Source: Colwellia sp. 20A7 (GTDB taxonomy: Bacteria > Pseudomonadota > Gammaproteobacteria > Enterobacterales > Alteromonadaceae). Taken from it: 64,000 nucleotides of DNA. The DNA lies in the NCBI RefSeq assembly GCF_009832865.1, contig NZ_CP047130.1:744001-808000 (forward strand), written 5' to 3'. The notes below the pieces were generated by a model. It was not told the origin of the DNA, did no database searches, and was given only the letters and a program-made list of their open reading frames with translations. Below are positions 43,759-53,618 of this stretch, piece after piece (position 1 is the first letter of the stretch; each line of letters begins with the position of its first letter). A program made the translations under genes and the position numbers.

Positions 43759-44955
43759 ATGAAAATTTTAGTAACTGGTGGTGCTGGCTTCATTGGCTCA
43801 GCCGTTATTCGCCATATTATTGTAAACACTACAGACGAAGTTATTAACCTAGACAAACTAACTTACGCCGGTAATTTAGAGTCTTTAACCTCGGTCGAAA
43901 ATAATGAACGTTATACATTCGAGCAAGTTGATATTTGTGATCGTGCTGAATTAGATCGTGTTTTCGCCACACACAAACCTGATGCAGTAATGCACCTTGC
44001 TGCTGAATCACATGTCGACCGTTCAATCACAGGCCCAAGCGACTTCATCCAAACCAATATAGTAGGCACTTACAACTTATTAGAAGCAGCACGTGTCTAT
44101 TGGAACACACTTGATGAAACAGCAAAACAAGCATTCAGATTCCACCATATATCAACCGATGAAGTATATGGTGATTTACCACATCCAAGTGATATTGATA
44201 ATGCTGAATGCTCAAGTCTAAATGATGAATTAAAAGATGATGACAGCAACCAATTAAACATTAAAAATTCACCATTAAACATTAAAAATTCACCATTAAA
44301 CATTGGCAATCCTCTGCCTTTATTCACTGAAACTACTTCCTACGCACCAAGTAGTCCTTATTCAGCAAGTAAAGCATCAAGTGATCACTTAGTCCGCGCT
44401 TGGTTACGTACTTATGGTTTTCCTACCATAATAACTAATTGCTCGAACAATTATGGGCCTTATCACTTTCCCGAGAAGCTAATACCGTTAGTAATTTTAA
44501 ATGCTCTTGAAGGCAAGGAATTACCTATTTATGGTAAAGGTGATCAAATTCGTGATTGGCTTTATGTAGAGGACCACGCTCGTGCTTTGTATAAAGTAGT
44601 TACCGAAGGGGTTATAGGTGAAACCTATAATATTGGCGGTCATAACGAGAAACAAAATATTGAAGTGGTGCAAAGTATTTGTAGTATTTTAGATACGCTA
44701 GTACCTAAAAAGACAAAATACGCAGAGCAAATTACTTATGTAACGGATCGCCCTGGACATGACCGCCGATATGCGATTGATGCATCAAAAATGAGTGACG
44801 AACTCAACTGGAAACCTGTTGAAACCTTTGATACAGGACTTAAAAAAACGATTCAATGGTATTTAAATAACCAAGTATGGTGTAAAAATGTGCAAGACGG
44901 CTCATACAAGCGCGAACGCTTAGGTGAACTAAATACACAAGTTGAAGGAGAGTAG
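43759..44955 (+). CDS. rmlB: dTDP-glucose 4,6-dehydratase with an internal insertion
   Basis: Makes dTDP-4-keto-6-deoxyglucose. The SDR core is complete: [28 protein letters not shown] with the catalytic Thr-Asp-Glu, and [15 protein letters not shown] with Tyr and Lys. The protein is 398 residues against ~355 usual. About 33 extra residues lie between DLPHP and [19 protein letters not shown], made of an Asp-rich part and tandem LNIKNSP units coded by a 21-bp repeat (44253-44305). The insertion falls in a surface loop and keeps the frame, so activity may be retained. No rmlC or rmlD is present. Confidence 0.94.
   Translation: MKILVTGGAGFIGSAVIRHIIVNTTDEVINLDKLTYAGNLESLTSVENNERYTFEQVDICDRAELDRVFATHKPDAVMHLAAESHVDRSITGPSDFIQTNIVGTYNLLEAARVYWNTLDETAKQAFRFHHISTDEVYGDLPHPSDIDNAECSSLNDELKDDDSNQLNIKNSPLNIKNSPLNIGNPLPLFTETTSYAPSSPYSASKASSDHLVRAWLRTYGFPTIITNCSNNYGPYHFPEKLIPLVILNALEGKELPIYGKGDQIRDWLYVEDHARALYKVVTEGVIGETYNIGGHNEKQNIEVVQSICSILDTLVPKKTKYAEQITYVTDRPGHDRRYAIDASKMSDELNWKPVETFDTGLKKTIQWYLNNQVWCKNVQDGSYKRERLGELNTQVEGE
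44253..44305 (+). repeat. 21-bp tandem repeat inside rmlB
   Basis: Two full copies of a 21-base unit starting ATTAAACATTAAAAATTCAC (44253-44273 and 44274-44294), then a partial third copy. Codes for LNIKNSP repeats. The A/T-rich word looks more like intergenic repeat DNA than like coding sequence. Confidence 0.85.
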
Positions 44956-44956
44956 T

Positions 44957-45832
44957 ATGAAAGGAATTATCCTTGCGGGCGGCTCGGGCACTCGTCTTTA
45001 CCCTATTACAATGGGTGTATCAAAGCAGTTATTACCAATTTATGATAAACCAATGATTTATTATCCACTGTCGGTATTAATGCTAGCAGGCATTCGTGAA
45101 GTGCTTATTATAACTACCCCTGAAGATAGCGATTCATTTAAACGCTTGTTAGGTGATGGTTCACGATTTGGTATTGAACTCAACTATACGTCGCAGCCGA
45201 GCCCAGACGGCCTAGCGCAGGCTTTTATTTTGGGTGAAGAGTTTGTAGGTAGCGACGATGTATGTTTAGTACTTGGAGATAATATTTTTTATGGACAAGG
45301 CTTTACACCAAAATTAAAGCAGGCTGTGGAGAATGCTAAAAGTGGTCAAGGTGCGACTGTTTTTGGTTACCAAGTAAAAGATCCGGAACGATTTGGTGTA
45401 GTCGAATTTAACGAGCAACAAAAAGCGATTTCAATTGAAGAGAAGCCAGTCAATCCAAAGTCACACTTTGCAGTAACCGGTTTATATTTTTATGATAATT
45501 CTGTAGTTGAACTAGCGAAACAGGTTGAGCCTTCAGCGCGTGGCGAGCTTGAAATTACCTGTCTTAACGAGATGTATTTAGAGCAAGGTAAGTTAAATGT
45601 TGAGATGCTTGGTCGCGGTTTTGCTTGGTTAGATACAGGCACGCACGAAAGCCTGCTTGAAGCCGCACAATTTGTAGAAACCATAGAAAAACGCCAAGGC
45701 TATAAAATCGCATGCTTAGAAGAAATTGCATTTAATAATGGTTGGTTAAGTAAACAAGAACTTAAAGTACTAGCAAAACCATTTTTAAAAAATAGTTATG
45801 GCCAATACCTAATGCAATTGATAAAAGATTAA
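44957..45832 (+). CDS. rmlA: Glucose-1-phosphate thymidylyltransferase
   Basis: Makes dTDP-glucose from dTTP and glucose-1-phosphate. The product of 291 residues has the usual length. [20 protein letters not shown] is the nucleotide-binding start; [13 protein letters not shown] and [17 protein letters not shown] are signatures. The frame begins at a TTG at 44942, but AAGGAGAG directly before the ATG at 44957 and the start MKGIILAGG decide for 44957. It supplies the substrate of rmlB, just upstream. Confidence 0.96.
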   Translation: MKGIILAGGSGTRLYPITMGVSKQLLPIYDKPMIYYPLSVLMLAGIREVLIITTPEDSDSFKRLLGDGSRFGIELNYTSQPSPDGLAQAFILGEEFVGSDDVCLVLGDNIFYGQGFTPKLKQAVENAKSGQGATVFGYQVKDPERFGVVEFNEQQKAISIEEKPVNPKSHFAVTGLYFYDNSVVELAKQVEPSARGELEITCLNEMYLEQGKLNVEMLGRGFAWLDTGTHESLLEAAQFVETIEKRQGYKIACLEEIAFNNGWLSKQELKVLAKPFLKNSYGQYLMQLIKD

Positions 45833-45835
45833 ATA

Positions 45836-46912
45836 ATGATAGCACTTAACAAACCACTAACCCCAGACTTAACGAAGTTGACTGCTTACTTAGCGCAAGT
45901 CAACGAGAGTGGCTGGTACTCTAATTTTGGTCCATTACATGAGCAACTCACGAAGCGTCTAGAGGCATACCTAGGTGTTGAAAACTTATTGCTAGTCTCT
46001 AATGGTACTCTCGCAATTCAGGTCGCTTGTAAAGCATTAAATATTAATTCAGCTATTACAACCCCTTTTACTTTTGTAGCAACGACTAGCTCGCTATTGT
46101 GGCAAGGCATTGACACAGCATTCAGTGATATTGATATGCACAGCTATAACTTATGCCCAATAGCACTTGATAAAGCGCTCGCAAAAGATAGTAACTACGA
46201 TGGCGTAGTTGCAACTCATGTCTACGGTAACCCATGTAATGTTCACGATATAGCTGACGTCGCCAATAAGTATAATAAAAAAGTAATTTACGATGCGGCA
46301 CATGCTTTTGATGTGAAAATAGCTGGGCAATCAGTGCTTAATTATGGTGATGCAAGCACGTTAAGTTTTCATGCTACTAAGGTTTTCCATACGGTTGAAG
46401 GTGGCGCTATTATTTTCAAATGTAAGGCTGATTTTGATAAAGCTAAGCAACTGATTAATTTTGGTATACAAGCTGATGGAACACTAGGCGCGGCAGGTAT
46501 CAATGCCAAACTCAACGAATACCAATGTGCTGTAGGTTTAACATTACTTGATGATATTGAAAGTGTTATAAAGCATCGAACAGCGCTATTTGATAGATAC
46601 ACAAATCAGTTGAAAGATGTGGTTGAATTACCACAATGGCATCCGCAAGCAAGCCTCAATGGTGCTTATATGCCTATATACATCGCGGATGCACAAAAGC
46701 AGAAAGATGTAATGCAAGCTCTGGCTAAAAATGATATTCAATGCCGTCGCTATTTTACACCCTCACTTGATCTAGCCTATAGCAAACAAAAAAGCTTTGG
46801 TTGCGGCAACAGTCAAAAGGTAGCAGGCGGGATCATTTGTTTACCATTGCATAACTCTATGAGCGCTGACGATGTGTTAACCGTCACTAACGTTATTAAG
46901 GAAATACTATGA
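45836..46912 (+). CDS. VioA-like sugar aminotransferase (DegT/DnrJ/EryC1/StrS)
   Basis: A PLP enzyme of 358 residues. SNGTLAIQVACKAL, ITTPFTFVATTSSLLW, YDAAHAFDVKI and the PLP-Lys in SFHATKVFHTVEGGAI are typical of the VioA group, which aminates dTDP-4-keto-6-deoxyglucose to dTDP-4-amino-4,6-dideoxyglucose (Qui4N). The setting after rmlB-rmlA, without rmlC/rmlD, supports this. FdtB/QdtB types (3-amino sugars) use a different Lys context. The stop overlaps the WbqC start (ATGA). The exact stereochemistry is not known from sequence. Confidence 0.85.
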   Translation: MIALNKPLTPDLTKLTAYLAQVNESGWYSNFGPLHEQLTKRLEAYLGVENLLLVSNGTLAIQVACKALNINSAITTPFTFVATTSSLLWQGIDTAFSDIDMHSYNLCPIALDKALAKDSNYDGVVATHVYGNPCNVHDIADVANKYNKKVIYDAAHAFDVKIAGQSVLNYGDASTLSFHATKVFHTVEGGAIIFKCKADFDKAKQLINFGIQADGTLGAAGINAKLNEYQCAVGLTLLDDIESVIKHRTALFDRYTNQLKDVVELPQWHPQASLNGAYMPIYIADAQKQKDVMQALAKNDIQCRRYFTPSLDLAYSKQKSFGCGNSQKVAGGIICLPLHNSMSADDVLTVTNVIKEIL

Positions 46913-47598
46913 GCTTTGCTGTAATGCAGCCTTATTTATTCCCTTATTTAGGTTATTATCAATTGGTCAATGCTGTAGATAAATTTGTTTTTTATGACGA
47001 TGTAACCTTTATAAAAGGAGGCTATATAAATCGGAATAACATTCTATCAAATGGTAAAGCTCAGCGTTTTACTATCCCGGTGCCTGGCATGTCATCAAAC
47101 ACATTAATTAATGAACTAAGCTTTGATAAAAATATAAAAAAAATACTTAAAACAATTGAACAAAGTTATAAAAAAGCACCTTACTTTGAGCATGTTTTTC
47201 CACTTATTGAATCTGTATTGAATAATGAAAACAGACGTGTGGATCATCTTTGTGCAAAGAGTATTTCAGTCGTGTTTGATTATTTAGGTATTAATAAAGA
47301 CTTTTATTATTCAAGTGAACTCGAGTATAACCGTGATTTATCTGCTGCTGACAAGTTGATAGCGATGGCAGATATTTTAAAATCAAGTGATTATATAAAT
47401 AGCCCCGGCGGAAAGTCGCTTTATAATAAAGAATATTTCGCTAAAAAAGAAATATCTTTATCATTTATCGAAATAGAAAAATATGAATACTCGCAAAATA
47501 CAGGTGAGTTTATACCTCATCTATCAATGATTGATGTATTGATGTGGAATAGTAAATCAGCAATATTAGAGTTGCTGGGAAAACATAAACTAACTTAA
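46909..47598 (+). CDS. WbqC-family protein
   Basis: A 229-residue cytoplasmic protein. MQPYLFPYLGYYQLVNAVDKFVFYDDVTFIKGGYINRN is the family hallmark (key parts: QPYLFPYLGYYQL and YDDVTFIKGGYINRN). WbqC-like proteins occur in O-antigen and exopolysaccharide clusters beside amino-sugar genes, but the reaction is not known. Overlap with the aminotransferase and closeness to a GNAT acyltransferase suggest that all three act on one 4-amino sugar. Confidence 0.88.
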   Translation: MSFAVMQPYLFPYLGYYQLVNAVDKFVFYDDVTFIKGGYINRNNILSNGKAQRFTIPVPGMSSNTLINELSFDKNIKKILKTIEQSYKKAPYFEHVFPLIESVLNNENRRVDHLCAKSISVVFDYLGINKDFYYSSELEYNRDLSAADKLIAMADILKSSDYINSPGGKSLYNKEYFAKKEISLSFIEIEKYEYSQNTGEFIPHLSMIDVLMWNSKSAILELLGKHKLT

Positions 47599-47609
47599 GT
47601 AGATCATAC

Positions 47610-48032
47610 ATGTTCTTACAGATTAGAAATGCAATAATGGAAGAGGCTAAAATTAACCCAAATTTCATTACTCAAAATGTAAACTTAGATTCTTACCTAT
47701 TAAAAATTGAGGAGCATGCTATGTTCCATAGTGCTTTTACTAAAGACTCGTTGTATGGTTTTATTGCATTTTATGCGAATGATTTAAATTACTATCAAGG
47801 ATTTATTAGTATGGTACACGTCGCTTCAGGTTATAGAGGCAAAGGAATTGCAAAGACGCTTATAAGTGCAACGTGCCAGACAATGAAAGCATTAGAAATG
47901 AAAAGTTGTGCTCTAGAGGTGCTCTGCAGCAACCAAAATGCAATTAATTTATATAAAAGCTTAGGCTTTAAAATAAACGAAGAGCGCTCTGATATTTTAT
48001 ATATGATTAAAGATTTAGAGACAGAGGTTTAA
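47610..48032 (+). CDS. GNAT-family N-acetyltransferase
   Basis: A 140-residue single GNAT domain. The acetyl-CoA-binding motif is VASGYRGKGIAKTLISA and the C-terminal pattern is ALEVLCSNQNAINLYKSLGF. Placed after the aminotransferase and WbqC, it is a good candidate for N-acylation of the dTDP-4-amino sugar, the job VioB does in other strains with a different fold. An N-terminal protein or other amine substrate is not excluded. Confidence 0.82.
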   Translation: MFLQIRNAIMEEAKINPNFITQNVNLDSYLLKIEEHAMFHSAFTKDSLYGFIAFYANDLNYYQGFISMVHVASGYRGKGIAKTLISATCQTMKALEMKSCALEVLCSNQNAINLYKSLGFKINEERSDILYMIKDLETEV

Positions 48033-48034
48033 AG

Positions 48035-49546
48035 TTGTCTTTAAAAAAAAATATAATAGCAAATTATGTAAGCCAAATATATGTAACCGCTATAGGAATA
48101 CTAATACTACCTTTCTATATAGAGTATATGGGGGCGGAAGCCTATGGGTTAGTTGGCTTTTTTGTATTGTTACAAGCTTGGTTTAACTTGCTTGACTTAG
48201 GTTTAACACCCACAATTAGCAGAGAAACAGCTCGTTTTAAATCAGGAGCTACGACTCCTTTAGGGTTTCGTCAAATATACAGAGCGTTGAGTGCTATCTT
48301 TTTTATTATTGCGTTAGTTGGGGGGCTCTTTTTATATTTGTTATCAGAAGTAGTTGCCAGAAGATGGTTGAATTTCGATAGCTTAGACACGAATAATGTA
48401 ATTTTCTCCGTAAAGATAATGGCGCTTACAGTAGCCTTTAGATGGCTTTGTGGCCTCTACAGAGGGGTGATAACTGGGAGTGAGAACCTTGTGTGGCTTA
48501 GCTACTTTAATATAGTTATGGCTACATTAAGGTCTTTAGGTGTATTTGTGGTAATGTTTAAATTTGGATTTACAATTTTTACCTTTTTTGTCTATCAGCT
48601 AATAATTGCGTTTGTAGAAACTTTAATTCTATTTAACAAGTCGCGTACATTATTACCGGCTATAAACCCTAATTTAGAAGTAATTGGCTGGTCTTTAAAG
48701 CCGTTATTGCCTGTACTGAAATTTTCAATGACTATCGCTTTTACTGCATCTATTTGGGTGTTAGTTACTCAAACGGATAAGTTGGTGCTTTCAAATGTAT
48801 TACCATTAGCTGAATATGGTTATTTCACTTTGGCGGTTTTGGTTGCTGGCGGGATCATGATAATAAGTGGCCCAATTAGTAATGCTGTATTACCTAGAAT
48901 GACATCATTATTTGCTCAGAATAAAAATATTGAAATGCTAAACGTGTATCACAGCGCAACTCAATTGGTTTCAATCATTGGTGGTGCCGCAGCAATTACT
49001 ATTTTTTTTAGTGCAGAAAGCTTGTTATTTGCATGGACTGGAGATAACAAACTCTCTGCAGCAGTAGCTCCGATATTACGCCTGTATGTTATAGGGAACA
49101 GCTTTTTAATAATTACTTCGTTTCCTTATTATCTTCAATATGCAAAGGGTAATTTGAAGTATCATTTGTATGGAAACTTTATATTTGCAGGTATTTTACT
49201 TCCAGCCATAGTACTAGCCGCTAAATATTATGGGGCAGTGGGGGCAGGCTACACTTGGGTTATTATAAATTTTTTATTTTTAACGTTTTGGGTAGGATTT
49301 ATTCATTATAAAATTGAACCTGGTTTACATCTAAAGTGGTTATTTAATAATGTTATATTTGTGTGCTTTCCAGCGGTATGTGTAGGTTATATTACTCATT
49401 ATGTAGTATTTGAACCTGTAACAAGATTAGATAATTTCTATGTAGTTATAAGCACCGGTATACCTGTTTTCTTAACTTCTTTATCTTTTTCACCTATAGC
49501 AAGAAAGATTTTAGGTGAAAAGTATTTTAATAAGGTAATGTCTTGA
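48035..49546 (+). CDS. Wzx-type oligosaccharide flippase
   Basis: A 503-residue MOP-superfamily membrane protein with about 12-14 transmembrane helices. NIIANYVSQIYVTAIGILILPFY and MGAEAYGLVGFFVLLQAWF at the N-terminus are typical of Wzx. It should flip the undecaprenyl-diphosphate repeat unit to the periplasm. The start is TTG; GAGG lies about 8 bases upstream and no ATG fits. The stop overlaps the TTG start of the next gene. Confidence 0.9.
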   Translation: MSLKKNIIANYVSQIYVTAIGILILPFYIEYMGAEAYGLVGFFVLLQAWFNLLDLGLTPTISRETARFKSGATTPLGFRQIYRALSAIFFIIALVGGLFLYLLSEVVARRWLNFDSLDTNNVIFSVKIMALTVAFRWLCGLYRGVITGSENLVWLSYFNIVMATLRSLGVFVVMFKFGFTIFTFFVYQLIIAFVETLILFNKSRTLLPAINPNLEVIGWSLKPLLPVLKFSMTIAFTASIWVLVTQTDKLVLSNVLPLAEYGYFTLAVLVAGGIMIISGPISNAVLPRMTSLFAQNKNIEMLNVYHSATQLVSIIGGAAAITIFFSAESLLFAWTGDNKLSAAVAPILRLYVIGNSFLIITSFPYYLQYAKGNLKYHLYGNFIFAGILLPAIVLAAKYYGAVGAGYTWVIINFLFLTFWVGFIHYKIEPGLHLKWLFNNVIFVCFPAVCVGYITHYVVFEPVTRLDNFYVVISTGIPVFLTSLSFSPIARKILGEKYFNKVMS

Positions 49547-50466
49547 ACCAAAATAGTAAAATAAAGGTTTCTGTTTGTGTTGTCACTTATAATCAAGAAA
49601 ATTATATCCGTGATTGTCTAGAAAGTATTGTGAGTCAAAGTACTAATTTTAATTTTGAAGTAATTGTCAGTGATGACTGTTCAACGGATCGTACTGCTGA
49701 AATAATTCAAGAATATGCCGATAAGTATGCGTTTATTAGGCCTATCTTACGAAGAGTAAATGTAGGTGCGGGCGCTAACTATTTTAATGTGCATAAATTA
49801 GCTATTGGTGAATACGTTAGTCACTGTGATGGTGATGATCTCTTTTTACCAGGTAAGCTCCAAAAACAAGCCGATTTACTTGATGGAAAACCTCTTATTT
49901 CGATGACAGCTCATGCTGTTAAGGTTATAGATAGCCAAGAAGTGATTGGGGCTGCTCCCAACTTACCTATAATAGGGAGCGTTGAGCAATTGGTATCTCT
50001 TGGGACATACTTTGTGCATAGTAGTGTTATGTATCGGTACAAATGTAGAAAAAAATACCCTGAAGGATTTGAGGCTGTAGATTTCTATGTTTATATTGAT
50101 ACAGCAATTAATGGTCCTGTTTATTTAGATAAATCAGTGCTTGGTTGTTATCGTAAACATGGTGGTGGTGTATCATCAAATCCTGCTTATAAGTCAATGA
50201 TAGAAGCTTATTATTTAGATGCCTATAATTTAGCCCTTAGCTTGGGGATAAATAAAGCAATAGTAAAAAAAGCGCAAGTACATAAAAAGCTTACCTTCTC
50301 TTTAAATCTTTGTTTTATTGGTGATTACTCTGGTTTTAAAAGGTTAGTTGAACTTTCTGGTGAAGAATTTAAATATGCAACTTGGTCACACAAGTTCTTG
50401 CATTTAACGAGGCATTTTCCTTTAATTTTTTGTGTTTTATATTTAATAAAAAAAATAAAAAAATAA
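49543..50466 (+). CDS. Family 2 glycosyltransferase
   Basis: A 307-residue GT-A enzyme: VCVVTYNQENYIRDCLESI, FEVIVSDDCSTDRT and the DXD-type HCDGDDLFL. It should add one sugar of the repeat unit at the cytoplasmic membrane face; donor and acceptor are unknown. The start is TTG overlapping the wzx stop, with AAGG upstream. Confidence 0.9.
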   Translation: MNQNSKIKVSVCVVTYNQENYIRDCLESIVSQSTNFNFEVIVSDDCSTDRTAEIIQEYADKYAFIRPILRRVNVGAGANYFNVHKLAIGEYVSHCDGDDLFLPGKLQKQADLLDGKPLISMTAHAVKVIDSQEVIGAAPNLPIIGSVEQLVSLGTYFVHSSVMYRYKCRKKYPEGFEAVDFYVYIDTAINGPVYLDKSVLGCYRKHGGGVSSNPAYKSMIEAYYLDAYNLALSLGINKAIVKKAQVHKKLTFSLNLCFIGDYSGFKRLVELSGEEFKYATWSHKFLHLTRHFPLIFCVLYLIKKIKK

Positions 50467-50484
50467 TTTAGTAGAGACTTTTAC

Positions 50485-52389
50485 ATGTGTGGTTTTGCGG
50501 GTTTTATAAGTATAAAGAAGACTATAGATTTTGGATCGGAATCTGTAGTTAGGGATATGTTAAGTAAAATTAATCATCGTGGTCCAGATGACTCTGGTAC
50601 TTGGATTGAGGATGGCGTTGCTTTTGGGCATCAACGTTTGTCTATTCATGATCTATCTCCGCTAGGTCATCAGCCTATGCACTCCTATTCAAATCGGTTT
50701 GTTGTTGTATTTAATGGCGAGATTTATAATTTCTTAGAGCTTAAAGAAGAGCTTATAGCATCGGGAAGTGTGTTTAAAAGTGAATCTGATACGGAAGTAT
50801 TACTAGCATGTATTGAAAAGTGGGGAGTAGAAGCCTCTCTTAAAAAGTTTACAGGCATGTTTGCTTTTGCTTTATGGGATAAAGAAAATAAAAAATTATA
50901 TTTAGCTCGCGATCGCATGGGCGAAAAGCCTCTTTATTATTCAATCCTACCAAGTGGTATTGTTTTTGGCTCGCAATTAGGCAGCTTAACCCAGCACCCT
51001 TGCTTTGATAAAGAGCTGGATAGGGATGCTATTGGGTTATATTTAAGACATGGTTATATCCCTGCGCCTTCAAGTGTTTATAAAAACACTAAAAAGTTAA
51101 TGCCAGGTAATTTTTTAGTTATTGATGTTAGAGGTAATGAAATAATAACTAGTACGCCAGCTGCATATTGGTCATTTAAAAACGTGAGTGAAACATATAA
51201 AAATAAAGACAGAATAAATGATCCAAAATTAGCATTAAGTGAGCTAGATGTATTAATCAATAAAAGTGTAAAACAACAATCTCAAGCAGATGTGCCTCTA
51301 GGGGCATTTTTATCTGGCGGTATTGATTCGTCTTTAATTACATCTTATATGCAGTCTCAGTCCTCTAAACCAATTAATACTTTTACAATAGGTTTTAAAG
51401 ACCCTAAATATAATGAAGCTAAATTTGCTAAGGAAATAGCTAACCATTTAGGTACGAATCATACAGAGCATTATATAGACCAGTCTGATTTGTTATCAGT
51501 AGTTCCCAAACTCCCACTTGTTTATGATGAACCCTTCGCAGATTCATCGCAGTTACCTACATATATAGTAGGAGCTTTAGCAAAACAAAAAGTAACAGTG
51601 GCGTTATCTGGTGATGGTGGTGATGAGTTATTTTGTGGCTATAGTCGTTATGAAAGAACTTACCAGCGCTGGAATAAGGTTAGCAAAATTCCAGAGCCAA
51701 TCCGTGGCTTAATAAATAGTACAAGTAAACATATTAATGTTTTAAGCAATGTTAATAATTTTAAATTTATGGGTAAAAGTACTCATGAACTAATACGAAG
51801 TATTGACTATTTAGGTTGTACTGATTTTAATTCTTTTTATAAGCGCTCTGTATCCACCCTTGCGAATGTAGAATCTCTTGTAAATGGTGCTTCACCTGTT
51901 TTATCTGCCTATGATGAGCAAACAGAGCATGACTTATATAGTCATATGATGAATGCTGATTCTATGCAATATTTACCAGATGATATTTTAGTTAAAGTTG
52001 ATCGGGCTTTTATGGGCTCAAGCCTAGAAGGGCGCATTCCTTTACTTGATCATAACATTATTGAATTTTCAAAAAAAATCCCTGTTGATATTCATAGGTT
52101 TGATGGAAAGGGTAAATACTTATTGAGAGAGCTTCTGTATAAAAAAGTACCTAAAAAACTGATAGAGCGTCCTAAGATGGGGTTTGCTATTCCACTTGAT
52201 GACTGGCTAAGAGGTGCTCTGAATGAGTGGGCTAACAATTTACTTTGTCCATCAAGGCTACAGCAAGATGGTATTTTTGATGTTAATTTCGTTACTAAAA
52301 TGTGGGGACAGCACCAAAGTAAAGCCAATAACTGGGGAACATTACTTTGGTCAATTTTAATGTTTAATGCTTGGTTAGATGAACAATGA
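50485..52389 (+). CDS. asnB: Asparagine synthase-type amidotransferase (AsnB family)
   Basis: A 634-residue glutamine-dependent enzyme. The N-terminal class II glutaminase starts MCGFAGF, with Cys2 the nucleophile. The synthetase domain has the PP-loop LSGGIDSS and LSGDGGDELFCGYSRYERT. In polysaccharide loci such enzymes (WbpS-like) often amidate uronic acids, and UDP-ManNAcA made by WecB/WecC is a likely substrate-derived residue here. Plain Asn synthesis cannot be excluded. It overlaps the next gene by 4 bases. Confidence 0.93.
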   Translation: MCGFAGFISIKKTIDFGSESVVRDMLSKINHRGPDDSGTWIEDGVAFGHQRLSIHDLSPLGHQPMHSYSNRFVVVFNGEIYNFLELKEELIASGSVFKSESDTEVLLACIEKWGVEASLKKFTGMFAFALWDKENKKLYLARDRMGEKPLYYSILPSGIVFGSQLGSLTQHPCFDKELDRDAIGLYLRHGYIPAPSSVYKNTKKLMPGNFLVIDVRGNEIITSTPAAYWSFKNVSETYKNKDRINDPKLALSELDVLINKSVKQQSQADVPLGAFLSGGIDSSLITSYMQSQSSKPINTFTIGFKDPKYNEAKFAKEIANHLGTNHTEHYIDQSDLLSVVPKLPLVYDEPFADSSQLPTYIVGALAKQKVTVALSGDGGDELFCGYSRYERTYQRWNKVSKIPEPIRGLINSTSKHINVLSNVNNFKFMGKSTHELIRSIDYLGCTDFNSFYKRSVSTLANVESLVNGASPVLSAYDEQTEHDLYSHMMNADSMQYLPDDILVKVDRAFMGSSLEGRIPLLDHNIIEFSKKIPVDIHRFDGKGKYLLRELLYKKVPKKLIERPKMGFAIPLDDWLRGALNEWANNLLCPSRLQQDGIFDVNFVTKMWGQHQSKANNWGTLLWSILMFNAWLDEQ

Positions 52390-53618
52390 AACTACCAAAG
52401 CTAACAATTAAAACATCTCAAGAAGGCTTTTTGTTTCGGTCTTTATTGCTAGTTTTAACATTTTCCTATTTATTCCAATTAAAGTTTTTAAAATTTGAGT
52501 GGATGCCAGCTACACGACTCGTTTTTTTACTTTGTACTTTATCTATTGGTATAAAGTTACTTTATTTTTTTAAAAAAGATATTGAAAAAAATATAATTTT
52601 TTATTTTTTTCAATCCTGCGTTTTTTTATACGTTATTTGTCAAGCTATTTTACTGCCTACAGACTTTGGAATGCTGAGTAAAATAATAGTGTTTTTAGTT
52701 TTTACTCTTTACATAGCGGTCGCAGCATCATTTTTTTTTAGAGATATACAGCACTTTTTAAAAGTAGTTATGATTTGCTGCTGTATTCAATCGGTAATGA
52801 TATTTATTTCTTTTATATTTCCTGCGTATAGAGATTGGCTTTCAACAATTATGGTTGAAGGCGGTAATATCCCTTTAACGGACGCTTTTAGAGTGCCAGG
52901 CTTTTCTCCGGGATCTGGTGCTGGTTTAGCATTAACCATATCAGCGGGAGTTTTTGCTTCTATGGCGCTTTATTGGCGCTCAACAATGTTAAAGCGTAAA
53001 TTATTATATTTATTTGTATCTTTGTTCATGAGTGCATCTTGCATTTTGGTAGGTAAGTTAGGTCTATTTCTTAGTTTTTTTTATATTTTTATTTTTTTTA
53101 TAATAGCATCGAGCAATTTAAAACATACGTTTTTTATAGTACTGATGTTTTTCCTTAGTTTATTTATTTTATACCTTAGCTTAGAAATTGATTGGGAGGC
53201 AATAGCTTATCCATTAGAGCGTTCTTTTTCAATTTTTTTAAAGGGTGAAGATGCAACCGCTGGGGCAATAGCTAAAATGCCTATACCAGCTCTTGAAATA
53301 ACAACTATAATAGGCACCGGTTTAGTAACTAATGCTAATGGATTAAATGCATCAGGAAGTGATGTGGGTTATGTTCAAACTTATTATGGGTTTGGGTTGG
53401 TCGTTTCTATTTTATTTTATAGTAGTTTATTTTTTTACCTAGCCCGTAGTATTACTAGCTTAACTAACTCAGTTAATAAACTATTATGTATCGTATTTTT
53501 TATCCCTTTGTTTATAATTGAGTTCAAAGAGCCATTCATAACCAAAATCACTTACCCAATAATATTACTAATTTTAATTTTCTTATCACAAAAAGAAATG
53601 AGGATAAAAAATGCTTAA
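52386..53618 (+). CDS. Polytopic membrane protein, candidate Wzy polymerase
   Basis: A 410-residue protein with about 10-11 transmembrane helices and very high Phe/Ile/Leu content. A larger periplasmic loop around residues 290-330 contains GTGLVTNANGLNASGSDVGYVQTYYGFG, resembling the G.G....(N)..H..Y/L pattern of O-antigen polymerase/ligase loops. Wzy proteins are poorly conserved. Its place beside wzx and glycosyltransferases in a locus with Wzz is the main support. It overlaps the next gene by 8 bases. Confidence 0.75.
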   Translation: MKLPKLTIKTSQEGFLFRSLLLVLTFSYLFQLKFLKFEWMPATRLVFLLCTLSIGIKLLYFFKKDIEKNIIFYFFQSCVFLYVICQAILLPTDFGMLSKIIVFLVFTLYIAVAASFFFRDIQHFLKVVMICCCIQSVMIFISFIFPAYRDWLSTIMVEGGNIPLTDAFRVPGFSPGSGAGLALTISAGVFASMALYWRSTMLKRKLLYLFVSLFMSASCILVGKLGLFLSFFYIFIFFIIASSNLKHTFFIVLMFFLSLFILYLSLEIDWEAIAYPLERSFSIFLKGEDATAGAIAKMPIPALEITTIIGTGLVTNANGLNASGSDVGYVQTYYGFGLVVSILFYSSLFFYLARSITSLTNSVNKLLCIVFFIPLFIIEFKEPFITKITYPIILLILIFLSQKEMRIKNA

